Positions 63,624 through 64,000 of a stretch of DNA of 64,000 bases are shown in pieces. The position numbers were made by a program, and so were the translations under genes. Under the pieces are notes generated by a model. That model was not told the origin of the DNA. It saw nothing but the letters and a program-made list of their open reading frames with translations, and did not search any database. This DNA is from Pacificispira sp965223125 (GTDB lineage Bacteria; Pseudomonadota; Alphaproteobacteria; UBA8366; Aestuariispiraceae): assembly GCA_965223125.1 (NCBI GenBank), contig OZ244984.1:3162001-3226000 (forward strand). The letters run 5' to 3'. Numbering within the stretch: position 1 is the stretch's first letter; the number at the start of each line of letters is the position of its first letter.

Positions 63624-64000
63624 GGACAGGGCCTGCGCAGCTAACCCTGGATCTGGCCTTTCGTCCGGCTTCGGGACGGGACGACTTTCTCGTCGGGTCC
63701 AGCAACCGCGAGGCAGTGGACTGGATAGATCGATATCCGGGTTGGCCCGGTCCCGTCAGCGTGCTCTGCGGCCCATCCGGCAGTGGCAAGTCGCATTTGC
63801 TGGCAGTCTGGTCCGACATGGCGGACTCTCCTGTTCTGGATGGCGCTGACCTGTATGTATCTTCCCTTGCGGAGGTGATCGGCGATTTGAAGGCCGTGGC
63901 CGTTGATGCGGCTGACCGGGTCGCGGAGCCGGATTGTCTTTTTCACCTCGTCAATATGATGCGCGAGCGTGACGGATATCTGCTGATCGCCGTGCGAGAG
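63620..64000 (+). CDS. hdaA: HdaA / DnaA-related regulatory ATPase, 3' end cut by window edge
   Basis: ATG 63620 overlaps the DUF2066 stop. The 127 residues present begin with QLTLDLAFRPASGRDDF, then NREAVDWIDRYPGWPGP, and contain the Walker A motif CGPSGSGKSHLL. This is the DnaA-family module that acts in regulatory inactivation of DnaA (Hda). The QLTLDL N-terminus fits the clamp-binding motif QLxLxL of Hda proteins. Confidence 0.88.
   Translation, partial: MRTGPAQLTLDLAFRPASGRDDFLVGSSNREAVDWIDRYPGWPGPVSVLCGPSGSGKSHLLAVWSDMADSPVLDGADLYVSSLAEVIGDLKAVAVDAADRVAEPDCLFHLVNMMRERDGYLLIAVRE

Overview
The window is a GC-rich alphaproteobacterial chromosome segment. Its gene orders are typical of the class: zapA - 6S RNA - 5-FTHF cyclo-ligase; yebC - ruvCAB - ybgC - tolQRAB - pal - cpoB - tilS - ftsH; dusB - ntrBC - ntrYX - trkA - hfq - hflX; purMN next to a DUF2066 gene and an HdaA-type gene. 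A DUF1013/TrcR-type regulator, an NtrYX system and a stand-alone AsnC ligand-binding domain also fit the class, and a Rhodospirillales-like organism is the best guess. I cannot name a genus from the sequence alone.

Layout. 1-2.9 kb: a minus-strand group (HD hydrolase cut by the window edge, Hyi-type isomerase, NlpC/P60 hydrolase, CheZ-like phosphatase, AsnC-like domain). 3-9.2 kb: RhlE-like helicase, isochorismatase-like hydrolase, a lipoprotein, TrcR-like regulator, an unrecognised 368-residue protein and an EamA exporter. 9.3-12.4 kb: gap and tkt. 12.5-14.9 kb: a small coiled-coil gene, zapA, ssrS, fthC and ymdB. 15-18.1 kb: a strongly AT-rich island carrying a two-gene Hachiman (HamAB) anti-phage system. 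18.3-35.4 kb: Hpt-like protein, yebC, ruvCAB, the Tol-Pal envelope operon, tilS, ftsH, DUF3095, glmM and rpsD. 35.4-41.5 kb: accessory genes (SDR, YciI-like, response regulator, RraA-like, Rieske oxygenase) around yicC-gmk. 41.7-53.1 kb: dusB through hflX, covering nitrogen control, potassium uptake and RNA regulation. 53.1-57.2 kb: groESL with a CIRCE element, followed by a mosaic region. 57.3-64 kb: Ldh-type dehydrogenase, IMPase, ndk, PAS protein, a 44-residue membrane protein, purN, purM, DUF2066 and HdaA (cut by the window end).

Three points deserve most attention. First, the Hachiman pair sits between ymdB and the yebC region and looks foreign in base composition. Second, downstream of groEL lies a patchwork: an unrecognised secreted-protein ORF, the upstream region and first 25 codons of a VOC/glyoxalase gene, and a 317-bp 3' end of a second groEL. 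The groEL piece differs from the intact copy almost only at synonymous sites, so a second functional groEL was probably lost here. Third, purM appears to start at an ATA codon placed 5 nt after a perfect AGGAGG.

No tRNA, rRNA, CRISPR array, intact insertion sequence or replication origin was recognised. Start codons were chosen from ribosome-binding sites and family N-termini; all homology calls come from reading motifs, not from database searches.
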